A stretch of DNA of 64,000 nt from Whitmania pigra (Eukaryota; Annelida; Clitellata; Hirudinida; Haemopidae): the NCBI GenBank assembly GCA_021613335.1, contig JAJTWR010000245.1:1269501-1333500 (forward strand), written 5' to 3'. Positions 1 through 19,052 of this stretch are shown piece by piece (position 1 is the stretch's first letter; each line of letters starts with the position of its first letter). The notes under the pieces were generated by a model. The model was given only the letters and a program-made list of their open reading frames with translations. It did no database searches and had not been told where the DNA came from. A program made the position numbers and the translations under genes.

Positions 1-403
1 ATTTTGAAGGTTAACGTATTATTAATTAATATTAAAAAGAAGGGGGCGGCAAAAACAGTTGGTACGCCACTGATTTTATTAACTGGTTTTAATTATCAAA
101 ACCTTGATATTTAACAAATAATGTAAGCCCATCACTAGAAAAATCATAACTGAAAAGATAAAACCTTAACTAATCAGAATTCTTCGAAAAACGTTTTGAA
201 AATTCTACTTAAAACAATTTCAAAATACAATCGAGTCGTTAGATAATAATTTTTTCTTCAATAAGATCAAATAAATTCAAATGTCCTAATGATATATGCA
301 AAGTCTATCAAAAATCGTCGACCTACTATCAATGCTGGCATTAAAAGAAAGTGAAATAAAGTGAGCTAAACAACCGAATGGTTTCATCCAAAACGACATT
401 TTT

Positions 404-1873
404 TTAAAATCTAAGTTGCCAGTATTTAATCGAAGAGACTAAAAATAAAGCATCCTGCCTCTGCCACCCAGCAATGATCTCCACAATCCCAAATATTTTT
501 GATAAATCTGCACGCATAGTTGCAAATCTGGCCGCACTTGCCTCTTTTTTGTCTGGTGATTCCTTTAAAATTATTACAAATTAGTCAAATCAGTTGAATT
601 AAGTTTTAAAAAAAATGAAAGCTGGATGTTTTTAACGTTAATTTAGTATAAATGATGTTGAAAACGACTTTGTTATCATCAAGGAACTTAAAGAATTATT
701 TTAAAACATACCAACAGTATGATGCCAAACAGGTATAGTCCAATATGTCAGAACATTTTTGCACATATTTCGCGCCTTTCTACTTAGGAAGCTGACGTCT
801 GGGATGGGTTGTGCGTTCCTCAGGTAGAAAAAGGTTTTGTTCTGCTCTTGTTAATAGACTTCAGTTTATTAAAATGTCAAAAGTATAAAAATTTTGTCTT
901 TAAAATAATTTTAAAAACGTTGTTGAATATTTAATCACATTTTTGTTAAATCAAAATTAAATTTTAGCTCAAATTAAATGATAACTACGAAGAAAACATC
1001 TAGCAACCGTATCCGACATGGCTTTGATCCGAGACAAATCAGGCCTATCAGTTTCGTTCATCGTTGATGCATAGCAGACGACCCCTGAAGGCGTGGAAAC
1101 CTTGACAACTTCCACAAACTTTAACGGAGTAAAATAATTATTAAAAATGTGAACTAAATGAATTTTATTAGTTTAGATTCTGCGACATTAAATGCATGCA
1201 ATATGTGTTATATATATTATTATATTAATGCATTATATGCATTATATTAATGCATTATATGCATTATATTAATGCATTATATGCATTATAAAAATGCATG
1301 CACTATAATCTTTTTAATATTATTACAACCAAGCGAGAATTCAAATTTTGAAGCATCACTCACAGAATTGAAATCGTCCACATAGTCCGCGTTGACATCG
1401 CCATCTTTAGTTTGATATTCTATTATACCGCTGGTCGAGTCGAAATAAATGTCTTCCTGTGTGTGTCTTCCAGTCTTGATTGATCGCTAAGTAACCGAGT
1501 AAAATTGTTTTGTAAACAAAGTTGTTTCTAAATCGTGGATGTAACAAATCCACCCGCTTGTAAACAACTTCTCATTTAATTTATAAGGAGGTTCAAGTAC
1601 AAACCAAGGCAACTCTATGGAAGGCGTCCGTGCCTAAATAGATCCAAATAAGCAAGACGGACGCTGTAAGGAGCACAGCCACAAGACCTGTCAGACCGAT
1701 AAACAAACGCTTCCTTGGTGGTTTCCACCAGCCTTCAAGGCCCTGTAGTTCATAAAAGAACATAAAATTACATTTTTCTCGAGTGTTTTAAATCTAACCG
1801 TTTTGCTTTCGGGACAAGTTGAAGTTTCTCCACACTCTCTCTCCTTGTGGGAGCGGTATTCCGCCAAAGTCAT
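404..1873 (-). CDS. BRICHOS-like type II membrane protein (6 exons)
   Basis: Exons joined by GT-AG sites with matching phase: 1799-1873, 1605-1742, 1364-1456, 989-1118, 712-846, 404-552, giving about 239 aa. A short cytoplasmic N-terminus ends in a basic WWKPPRKR stretch. One hydrophobic segment follows (FIGLTGLVAVLLTASVLLIW) and then an extracellular domain. That domain has a DDFNS turn, a first Cys in GVVCYAS and a second in RNMCKNVLTYW. One Asp region plus two Cys, the second followed by an aromatic/Trp stretch, is the BRICHOS layout seen in ITM2, chondromodulin and surfactant protein C. BRICHOS domains act as chaperones for a C-terminal or adjacent client segment; here a charged C-terminal tail of about 60 residues follows. 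The exon 4/5 junction (GTAGTT donor) and the exon 2 donor (GTTTGT or GTTGCC, same phase) are the weak points. Family call moderate; membrane topology good. Confidence 0.55.
1190..1292. repeat. AT-rich tandem repeat, unit about 22 bp
   Basis: About 3.5 copies of a unit containing TTAATGCATTATATGCAT, lying in the intron between exons 3 and 4 of the BRICHOS-like gene. The units are self-complementary (ATGCAT), so the array can form a cruciform. No coding role is seen. Confidence 0.8.
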
Positions 1874-3037
1874 GTTGCCCGTCGAACGGTTTTCACAGGA
1901 CTGGCTAGACTTTATAGACGCCTCAAGTATTTGGAAGCTTAGACCTTCAAATAGAAAGGCTTATTTTGTGTTTGTTTTGGTAATCCATGGCGACCTTGAG
2001 CCATTTTTAAAGTCTCTAGATCCTGTCGTGACTGAAACCTTTCGAAATGCTAAGACTAAGCCCTTAAAAATTGCATTTGAAATTGTTTTCTCAAATCAAG
2101 GCTTTTTAAGTGCATATTCACGAAAACTGCTTTCTTTTAGTTAGTCTTTAGGTCTTGAAGAAGATACTTGAAGAGATCAAGAAGTCTTGCTACAATGCTA
2201 CAAATCAGTTAACTGACGTCTGCTTCTAAAACAGTGCTTTTTTTACAATGAAGATGAGAAACACGCTCCAAGCATGCACAATCTAGGCAGGTGTAAGTAG
2301 GCTAGTCGATTTAATTTCTTAGACAAGGAGAAGGAAATTTTCATCTATTCAGCTGAAATATTTTCCCAACAGAACATTCTCAAAAGTAAAATACAGCAAG
2401 TCGACTTGCTCAAGCAAAAACGGAAATTTGTTGCTTAATCACGGTACCGAACGACCACATCCCAATGTCATCATCATCATCATCGTCGTCATCATTGGTG
2501 GATATGTCGAGCCAAAAGAATGAATGTCAATGGAAAAAAACTGCAGTCAATTCATGGAATGTTAGAATCTCGGGCTATCAAAAGCCTCCAATCGGAAAGT
2601 TTGTACATTTTATTTCAGGAGGACATCTGAACCTAAAATACGAAACGAGAGAGCCTCTTATAAACTAAAAAGCTTTAAAGCGAATTAAATGAAGACAATT
2701 ACATTCAAACAATAAACAACGAGGAACTAAACAATAAAGCTTTCTGAGCAGTTACAACCGACAGACGGTATCAAACATCCCATCGTCAGGGCATCATCAT
2801 CGACGAAACAACAAATTTCTAAAAAATAATTCGTAAAATTTCAATAACCACCTTATAGTCAACCTTGAAATCAACCAAATCATTGCCTCTGGAGCAAGCA
2901 TAATTGTTATGGTGATTGTCATTAAGGTTATTACAAAAATTATTAGTAATATTTATTTATTATCGCAGAGAATGCCATCACCACTTCAGGTACGATGAAT
3001 GATGAATTTATATCACAAGGGAGGTCCAGTGAAGAGC
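1874..3037. other. Intergenic: BRICHOS-like promoter side and TMEM87 3' end
   Basis: No gene is supported here. Short open frames exist on the + strand (1803-2144 and 2465-2668), but they lack splice context or a recognisable family, and the second begins inside a TCA microsatellite. A minus-strand AATAAA (2952-2957) lies about 80 nt beyond the TMEM87 stop and is its likely polyadenylation signal. Confidence 0.5.
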
Positions 3038-9670
<6,633 letters not shown>

Positions 9671-10064
9671 CTTCAATCGCTGTAAAAAAAAAACACCTAT
9701 CCACTCCGTTTTCTGGCAACGTAAACGAAACCAAAAACAAAATAATGACGCTACAGCAAAAGAATTTCTTATCAAAAGTAATTTATGTGCTGTCAACACT
9801 TATCAGCAGTTAATTACTTTTTAAATGTTAATATTGTTTTTAAAAAAATCACTTAAGGTGACATCCCATTCTCTTAGGTTCTGATAATCGACATTAATTT
9901 TACTAATGTTGTCAAACTGTGGCTGCTAACAAAAATTTTAAATGTACGACTTGGAAAAGCATTTTATGCTGCATTTCGTGACGTAAATAATCAGCAATTC
10001 AAGATGGTTGTGTTTCGTTGTCATTTTTCTTGCGCACCAGTCAGTTTTAGATGTATTTTGTGAC

Positions 10065-10166
10065 ATGAGAAATGCAACCACAAAAAGCTACCATGTTGAT
10101 GCGGACAATTCTTCAAACGATTTCGCAGATTACCGTCCCCGACTCGAAGATGTTAAGATAAGTTGA
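10065..10166 (+). other. Upstream ORF or alternative first coding exon of the SOCS-box gene
   Basis: An ATG-initiated 33-codon frame (begins MRNATTKSYHVDAD, contains NDFADYRPRLEDV) ends 44 nt before the ATG used for the ankyrin/SOCS gene. It could be an uORF. Alternatively it could be an exon spliced at GAT|GTTAAG into the frame at GAAGAGGTGCAT (about 10230). The implied intron would be very short. Undecided. Confidence 0.3.
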
Positions 10167-10209
10167 GAGAATCAGGTGCATGAGCTAAAAATAATATCGA
10201 TTCGGTATT

Positions 10210-12694
10210 ATGCACAACAATAATAGCGAACAGGAAGAGGTGCATTGCTTGAAAACCGCCATACCCGGTATCAGTGGACTGAGAAAAGCATTTTTTCATG
10301 ACCGTTCCCTGCTGAGTACAGCCAGTCACCAGAGGGTGTCGTTTGTGACCAGGGAGAACATCGAGAGGAGTTTCATGCTGATAAGAGAGGGACATCAACT
10401 TGACAGAACAGAACTGCAGCATGTACAGACTCTGATCAACAGATGTCCAAAGTCTGACAACATTCTCGATGTATTGGATGAGAATGGCTGGAATGTCTTG
10501 CAGAGGGCCATCATTTGTAACCAGTCTCAAGTTGTTATTCAATTCGCTTTTTATTGTTAATCCCAAATCATCTTTTTGACTCCGATTAAACGACATTTCT
10601 AGAAACAAAGTGAACCAACCATTACATCTTTAGGCTTACTTTAAGGCTAATTAATTACTGTTCTGCACTCCAGTTCTTAATCCACTTGATCTTCAACTCG
10701 TCCGCTAGGTCGTGCAAATCCTCATCACGAGGGGTTGTGACCTGAACACTGGGGCGTGCACGTTGCCCCTCCACCTGGCTACGAAGTGCGGTCATGCGGT
10801 CATAGTTCAGATGCTGTTGGACAGCGGGGCCAAGGCGGACATTGCCAAAAGGGTCTGCTATCCTGTCAACCACATGAAACCAACCACGCTGTCTGGAAAA
10901 TCAGTTGCCAAGTTTCAATGCAAGGTCAGTTGGACTGGAGTTTCGACTATCATTGGTATTATAATGTAATTGATAATTTGTGATTAATTAATTTCATCGT
11001 TTATGATGTGTACTGAGACATAATACTTAGTGTGCATTGATGTATGAAATGTATAAATAATGTAATACTGGTTAACTAGTGAGTCAAGGTATGCGTGTCA
11101 CCAGAGGCACAAAAAAATGTGTTTCAAGTAAGATCAACAAGTTTGAAATTTTTGAACAAATCAAAGTTAATTCATTTTAATTCAATTTTACTGAATGCAT
11201 GTTGTTTCATATATCCAATTAATGTTACTTTGACTTCACCATTATTAATTACTACCACCATTATCACAACTAATAACAATCACTGCATATATCATCATCA
11301 ATGCTCATCATTACTCATCGAAGTCGTCATCCTCGACAATCCAGGTGGCAAAGAATCCGTTTCCCCCGATCACTTATGCATTCCCGAGCGACCGGCACGA
11401 GGTCATGAGGGTGCTCCTGACCCACAGAACCTCCAGGGAGCTGATCAAGAAGGAGTTTCTGCTCCACGAGGCTTGCAAGTTCAGAGCCAAGAGATGTCTG
11501 AAGCTATTGGTCGAGATGCTACCAGAACAGGTGAGAAAGTAGAGGAAGCAGGTGTGGTTACGTAGGCTCTGATTGTAATTGTTTGGTTTAGTCATTATTT
11601 TGTTATTGTTGTTGATGTTGCTGTTTGGAGTTTGTTTTTCGTCATCAGCGGTTGTTGATTTACTCGTTGTGCGACAATTGCTTTGGTTTTAACATAAAAA
11701 AAGTTGAGTCAGTTAATAAATAAGTGATAAATACTTCTATATTTATTAATAAATAAATAATATCAGAAAAATGCATTTTCATGAACTTCCATTTCCTAAA
11801 TTATCTCAGTCTCTCTGAACAAACAAACAAACTTCTACTCATTAAACTTCCGGCAAATCTTTCCTAACCAGGTGAACGTCAGGGACAGAAAGGGCTTGAC
11901 ACCATTGCAGCACGCCCTGCAGGGCCACAAGAACAGGGACTGTGCAGTCATCCTGCTCGAGAGCAACGCTTACTTCGACGAGGAGATCTTCGAGACAGAA
12001 ACCGGAACCCTTCTCCACCAGATTTACGTCTCGGACGACACCAGCCACCTGCTCAGGTTGACCGAGCTGATGCTGGAAAAGGGACCCGAGGATTTGGCCA
12101 TGATGGTGACGAAGGGAGACGGGGACACGCTGCTCAACAAGCTGCTCAAGCACTATGGCAGTGCCACCCCGAGGGAGAGAGATCAGTACGTGAGGGAGGT
12201 AGGCGGGTCTTTTGGAATCTTTTCTGGGCATGGTTATATAAATGAGTGAATGAATTGGATGAAATAATTATATAGCCATCGTGAGATTATAACATGACGG
12301 AAGTCGTACCTATGACTACCTGTAGGTGCGCCAATGTGTGGCACTGCTGATAGACCACGGCTGTGACCCAAACCAGACAAACAAAAAGGGAGAAGGGGCA
12401 TTGCACAGTCTCCTGGCCCATCACAGCGGTCGTCCCCTCTTTTACATGAGGGATAGATTCGGAGTTGCCCCTGTATATCTTGTCGGACTACTGGAAAGCA
12501 TGTTGCCACTCCTACAGGAGCTTTTGGAAAGAGGTGCCAATGCAAATCTCATGTCTCCTCCGAATGTGGTATCCCCCCTGTATTATCTCATGAGGGTGGT
12601 CTGCTCCATGTCTCCCCAGTTGTTAGGTGCCACGTGCAAGCAGGTCGTTTGTCTGCGTTTCGTTGTGCCTTTTAGCGGACTGTTTTTGGTTGTT

Positions 12695-12729
<35 letters not shown>

Positions 12730-14319
12730 TTTTTTACGTACTTACTCACGTTTAATAATGGCTTTTTGTAGGTGTGATTTTGTGATTTTTAGTATCTAGA
12801 TTTCATTGCAGCATCCTATAGTTTAACGTAAGCAACGATTGTATGAACAACAACTGCAAATTATGGTTTTCATTATTAACAAATATTATCAAATACCTTT
12901 AAACCACTCGGGAAGCATAACTGTCTAAACCATATGATCTGTCTAAACACTGATAAAATACACCTGCTGGTTCTAACTAGTGGTTTCATCTTTCATTCAC
13001 CTTCCATCTTATCCAGGTGGCAGCTTGCGTCGAGACGTTGTGCGCGTACAACGCCGACCCGAACGTCATCAACGCCGTGGGTGAGAACCCCATCACCCTA
13101 CTCCTCAATTCTCTGAGCAGGTGGCTGTACAATGCGGTCGACGATGCGGAAAGACTGGAGGTCCTGCTTAGCTTCACAAGGGAGATGCTAGGTCAATGTT
13201 TAACATTGATTTTTTAACGATTTGTGTTTGTGAAGTTTAACGATTTTGTGTGGGTTAACGATTATTTACATTTATTCTTTAGTGGTAAATAAAAAAAAGT
13301 TAATTGTTGATAAATATACCACATAATTACTTCAAAATAATGCATCTTGTGACACCATACAGATTTAATGTAGAGGTTATTAATTCAATATTATTATCTA
13401 AATTTATTTTTAAAATCTATGTTGTGATGTTAGGAGGATAATAACATGATAGTATCGTTGTCCTCCAGGGCTGTTCCTGTCGTACGGGTTGGATCCACAG
13501 ATGGTGCTGAGGAAGAATCTGAAGCAGTTTGTCATCATCTTCAACTCGGCCATACTCGACCCTTCGTTCATCCACCACCTCAATCAGCTATTCCGCTCCA
13601 TCATCAGAGCAGGAGGTATTAAGACTTTTACGATCGTTTTCATAATTATTATTTGGCTTTATTATAATTATTATTCGGCTCACATTTGCATTCACCATTG
13701 TATATTAAGACATAATAACGTCATTTATTTTGTTGCCTTTCGTTTTCATTCGTCCGTTCGTAAGTAGCACTTCGATGCCACCTTGCCACAACTTTTACAA
13801 ACACTCCAAGGTAACCCGAATCTCATCAACCTCGTGGAGCTGCAGAGTTCCAGCAATGGATCGGCTCCATCTACCTCGGCATCATCATCATCATCATCTC
13901 ATCAACAACAACAGCAGCAGCAGCCCTCAACTTCGGCCACAACTACCGGAGGCACCAACTACCCCTCACCTCGCAAGTACACGGTCAGCTACTATCTTGC
14001 CCGAGGTCTCTACATACACGCTCGGTACAGGAACGAGGCCGCTTTTGATATACTGGACGTGTTCTGCGCCACGCTCTGCCAGGCCCATCTCACTCGCTGC
14101 GTGGACGGCATTTGCTCCAATCTCGATCACGAGTTCGAGCAGGGACCCAGAAATGCCCGAGTTCAAGGGAGGGTGAAGCTGAGGAGCTCCGAGCCTCGGA
14201 GACTCAAGCAGCTCTGCCGCATCTCCGTGTGCCGGGCCATAGGGTGGAAAGTCGGCCAGCATGCCCGCAACCTCCCTCTTCCACAGCCGCTAAGAGATTA
14301 CATCTGGAGCCTGGAGTAA
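10210..14319 (+). CDS. Ankyrin-repeat and SOCS-box protein (ASB-like E3 adaptor), 8 exons
   Basis: Exons: 10210-10530, 10709-10924, 11345-11530, 11872-12198, 12326-12643, 13017-13191, 13469-13615 and about 13768-14319, about 740 aa. Ankyrin-type units include LPLHLATKCGHAVIVQMLL, DRKGLTPLQHALQGHKN, QCVALLIDHGCDPNQTNKKG, LLQELLERGANANL and VETLCAYNADPNVINAVGEN. A Ser-rich/poly-Gln linker (about 13882-13930) follows. The C-terminus is a SOCS box: RLKQLCRISVCRAIG ... LPLPQPLRDYIW, i.e. a BC-box L-x3-C plus a Cul5-box LPLP. Such proteins recruit substrates through the ankyrin repeats to elongin B/C-Cullin5 ubiquitin ligase. I cannot assign it to a numbered ASB subfamily. The exon 7/8 junction is unresolved: the good donor AGGAG|GTATTA is phase 1, but the only acceptor (TAG at 13767) is phase 0. 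The exon 1 donor (GTTGTT) is weak. Confidence 0.85.
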
Positions 14320-15638
14320 CTGCTATTCCAGTTAAACCTACCATCCTCGGTTTTCTTTCTCCACTTGAATAGATTCACCTCTAACCTCTAACCTTCTTGT
14401 GGTGATCTTTAGCACTCATCGTTTTCTACCTATAGATTCGGTCCAAGTAGGAATTGATCTGTTTTAATCTCGTGCCAAAGGTCGCTGCCCGGCCCTGTCC
14501 TGCAAGAAATGCCAGGGGGTTCGGTCTTTCTGGGCGAGGAGAGATCCTCCATTTTCGATTTTCATTCCTCGCTGAAACTAGTTAAGCGTTCGTTAAATGC
14601 AACCGTGTGCTATCTTTTCGGAAAGAACGAGAATTAAGGCGAAGGATCGTCTCGTACTTTGATCCCGGTCGTTCGGCGACCGCGAGCGTAACTGCAGCTC
14701 GTAAAGTTTCCAGTGGAGTCGTTTAATTACCTCACTGTAGTCGTAGTTGTCGAACTTCTAGTCGTAACATGCAGTCAAACATATGAGGGTCTCGATTTTT
14801 TTTCATTCCTTGCTGCGGACTCCTTGAATGCAGAGGAGACCAACCAGGAACTATTTGAAGCTGGTGTTTTCATTCTTTACTTTTGTTTATCTTTTCAAGA
14901 TAAGTCGCTTGTTAGGTACTCGTATTAGAGAAACTCGAATGCAAATCACGACCTGCAGTCATTTATCAGCGACCTTCTGCATTAGCTTGATTCTTTCTAC
15001 AGATTTGATCGGGGCAATCGTCTGTCGTGAGTCGGAGAAATATCTATACGGAGTCCTACAGACACGATCGCAATTGACTCCGAATCTAATATACCTCCTG
15101 CAAGCTGGCATCTCTTAGCGTGCAGCATCTTGGTCTCGCGAAAACTTAGAAATTGCATTATTCTTATGCACCCGAGTTGATGTGACTTTGGAAATTAAGA
15201 TTTTGCTATTTCGTTTGGTGAGTTTGGAAAAATATTCAATTTATATGCATTGCTTCCTCCTTATATTTAACCATCATATTTAAATGATCAAGACCAGTTT
15301 AAACAATCCATGAAGGCAGCCTTATTGTTTTAGCACAAAGTGAACGACACCCAAGCTGAGCCAGACTCTTCCTTGAACCTTTTATTACAACACATCCTTA
15401 AGCAACGCATTAGTGACCTATTGTTCAAACGTTTACAAAGCTCTTAATAATTTCTCAGCAATGTGACACAAAACCCATAACATCACCGACGAACGAACGA
15501 ACAACAGCACGGACATTTTTCAATAGAAAATTAGCAAAAACATTTATACACACATAAATGGAAAAAAATGTTCAGGCATCATCAAATCACTTCATGGATT
15601 CAGAGAGCTCATAGACTTTAGCATTGCAACTTGAACGA
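14320..15638. other. Convergent 3' region between the SOCS-box gene and CCT2
   Basis: Presumed 3' UTRs. Two + strand frames (14713-14928 and 14828-15118) have no recognisable content. A minus-strand AATAAA at 15381-15386 is a candidate CCT2 polyadenylation signal. Nothing else is seen. Confidence 0.5.
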
Positions 15639-18600
15639 TTAGCAGGGACGTCTGTCAACATTCCTCTGCCTGGGTGTGGCCTTAAGGATGGTGTCAACTC
15701 TGAGGATCATCTCTGCAGCTTCTGATCCGCTGACGAGCATCTGTTGTTTGACTCTGTAGGACTCGAGGATTCCCAATTCCATCATGTCACCAACTTGTCC
15801 CTTCTCCATATCTGGAAATTTGAATGTTTTGATGAGGTTGTAAGGCTTTCAGTTGGATCGGAGATCGAGGTAAATACGTAAATTCACTGCGCTTGTGCAG
15901 AAAAAAGCTGAGTCGGAAAGGACAAACTAACCCAAGCCACAGTTGAATTTGCCTTCAGTGTGGAAAGCTCTCAGTTGGGCAACCAATTCTGCACTGTCAT
16001 AGCCTCCATTGTCAGCAACATAGGTAGGGAGCTAAAAAAAAAAAACATAATTCATCTTAATAACTCAAATTTGTGTAATTTTCTAAAGCCAAATTAGTTT
16101 ACATACCATTCTCAAAGCCTTGGCATAGGCCTCAATGGCAAGGGCTTCCTTTCCTGGTGTCTTGGCAGCCAAATTGGCAACAGCGTTTGCCATCAACATC
16201 TCAGCAGCTCCTGAGCAAATGAAATAAATTATTAATTTACATCAATTAGCACTAAGAACGATCGCATCCATGAAAACTCCATCCAGTCCAACCAACCTCC
16301 TCCACAGACAGTCTTAGTATCAACGATGGTCTGGGTCATCACGCAGAGGGCGTCATGGAGCGACCTTTCTGCTTCATCGAGGATCTGCTGGGTGGCTCCT
16401 CTGAGGATGATTGTGCAAGCTTCACCGAGAGCAACACCTGCATGACAACAAAAATCACATTGAACCTCAAAAAGTAGTCAATTATGTTAATTTGCAATCA
16501 CTACATCTATATAATTTTTAAGTTTCCAGATCTGCCTGATCCAACATTCCAAGGCAGTTGACAGCTCAGGAGAGCTAACGCCTAGTATTTCATTTCGTCG
16601 TTTCACTCACCAGAAAACTTGAGTAGTTTGTCCTCTCCGATGATGACCTCTTCGATCAGGTCACACGTTCCGATCTTGACACCCTCTGGCATGTCGAAGG
16701 TTGAAACGATTTCGCCTCCTGTTCAGAAATTGATTTTAATCCAAATTATGAAATTAGCGTGTCAAAGAAAAAACCTTTGAAATTACATCTTGTCATTGTT
16801 TATAAAAATAATTAATTTAAATCGTTATGATTTACAAACCAGTGACAAGAGCAAGCCTCTCGACTCCCTCGAAGTCCGCATGTTCGATGGCCATGACACC
16901 GGCATCGGCAAACAACTGTTCTGGGTAGTTGTAGATGAGCTGCCTGCAATCAGAACAACAATAATCACTCAGTATTATTGTTTCTCCAATACAGTAAGTC
17001 TTAAAATAACATCAGTCGATAATAATAATAATAATAAGAGCCGATCTCAAGGACCTGTTGATGAAGACGTTGATGTCGTGCTTCAAGATTTTGTTGACCT
17101 TGGCCTTCATCTTCTCCTTCTCAGCGAGTTCCAATTCTGCAACCTTGGCGACACCGTCGACTCTAACCCTGGCTGCAAACACCTGTGAATAATCACCATC
17201 TACATTTAGCAACAATGAAACCAATGGAAAACAGCAGATTGACATCAGTTATTTATGCATAATTTTATAAAAATCACTTCTACCAAAATAATTAACTACT
17301 ATCTGTCCTCATCAATACCTTGATCTTGTCTGTGTCCATGGGGGTGTTGGCAATAAGAATCCTGGCATTTTCGACCCTCTTAGGCTGGTTGATTCCAATC
17401 TTCTTGTCCAAAAGGAAGCCTAAAAATCAAATAAGTGCATTTTAAACTCCAAAATCAGTAGCAATGTATCAACAAAAACGATCTAGGCTCGTGATTAATT
17501 CACAGAATTTAAATCTCCTCAGACCTTCATCGAGGAAGGAATCCTGAAGACCTCCGCCCAACTTCTTGATGATCTGAATGGCATCCAAGTCAGCCTTTCC
17601 CTGTGGTCAAATTTTGATGATTCAAACATTCACTGATGCACTTTAGCAAGGTTTAAATCTAATCAGACTCCTTGCATCTTGCTTTCAGTTGTTTAGGACT
17701 AAATAACTACTACATTATCCACTGAAGTCATACATAACAACAGGGAGATTGTAATGCTATCGTTCGCCCACCTTGAGTCTGAGAACGGCATCGACGGCAA
17801 GATTGGAAAAGTAATCCTTGTACTGAGTCAGAATCTTGGAACTCAGAGTCGTCCTGGCGATGTTCAGGAGGTCCTCGCGAAACTTCACGGGGTCAGAGCT
17901 GAGCCAGTATCGAGATTAATAAGTTAATAATCGGGCATTAATCAACTTGTGCTTTATCTCTGACAACTACTCAGAGCTTTCTAGTCTCCACAAGGAAAAC
18001 ATTAAACAGAAATCAAATTCTAAAAATTCGGCTTAACTACACTGCTACAAACGAACTATCAAGAATTATACTCCTTCACAAGCCCTTTCAAACAACTCTT
18101 ATCAATTGATTTTTTACGTGATGACTCACCCGTGATCGAGGGCAGACTCAGTGAGTGCCTTCCTGGCTTCAACCGTGGCCTTCCTCCAGCCAGACACAAT
18201 GGTCTGAGGATGAACCTTTTGTGCGATCAGATTCTCTGCTTCCTGTTACGAGTTCACTTAACCATTAAATTACTTGTTAACATGTAACGATTTTACCAAA
18301 AGTTAAGAAACCAACAAATTATGCGTGAAATTAAAACGAAGAAAATGTGAAATATTAATTTGTATTATGCCAAGCACCCTCACTCATACCTTGAGAAGTT
18401 CACAGGCAAACACGACAACCGAAGTGGTTCCGTCTCCGACTTCATCATCCTGCACTTTAGAAATGTCTGCAATGCAATTTAAAATTCAATTAGATGAATT
18501 TACAACAAAATGCTTGGTCGATTATTCCAGATTGAATGAGTTTCATCTTATTAGTTATTTCCTATTAGATAAGCTTAAAATTATAAATAATAAAAAAATT

Positions 18601-19052
18601 GATGATATTAACTTTTTCAAAATCTCAAGATTACAATATGGATCTCTTACCAACTAAGATTTTTCCAGCAGGGTTATCGACTCCAATTGATTTAAGGATG
18701 GTTGCACCGTCGTTTGTGACTTGGATGCTATCATGACGACCTCCTGTTTCAAGGATTTTGTCCTTGATTGAAAAAATATTCATTTTTATTCTTATTGTAA
18801 AATAGCGTAACCAGGACAAAACTAATTCCATTTCATATCAACATACCATTCCCTTTGGTCCCAGAGTGGATTTGATGAGATCTCCAATGGCAATGGCGCC
18901 AATAAAGCAGGACTGTATTTAACAAAGAGCAAATAAATTCTCTAACAATATTAGTTTGTACTTTACCTACATTTACTTACCATTCTGGCATTTTCTGACT
19001 TTTCTTCCTCGGCGCCCATTCTCAAAACTTGAACTGGATTCAGCGACAGGGC
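15639..19052 (-). CDS. CCT2: T-complex protein 1 subunit beta (CCT2), about 15 exons; first codons not located
   Basis: Exon order in minus-strand sense: [18 protein letters not shown] (to 19052), [20 protein letters not shown] (about 18850-18915), [20 protein letters not shown] (about 18655-18762), [20 protein letters not shown] (about 18385-18468), then exons near 18130, 17765, 17525 and 17320, then 17055-17182, 16840-16943, 16611-16718, 16297-16437, 16107-16210, 15932-16031 and 15639-15811. The C-terminus is [20 protein letters not shown]...RRPC, matching the CCT2-specific ending of human CCT2 (RKRVPDHHPC). The GDGTT ATPase motif and [22 protein letters not shown] are present. CCT2 is one of eight subunits of the cytosolic TRiC/CCT ring that folds actin and tubulin. 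The start is expected one or two codons upstream in a separate exon; an ATG at 19125-19127 is a candidate but its phase does not match cleanly. Confidence 0.95.

Noticed and set aside
1803..2144. 113-codon + strand ORF beside the BRICHOS-like gene
   Set aside because: It overlaps the first exon of the minus-strand gene, shows no domain I recognise and has no supporting splice or promoter context.
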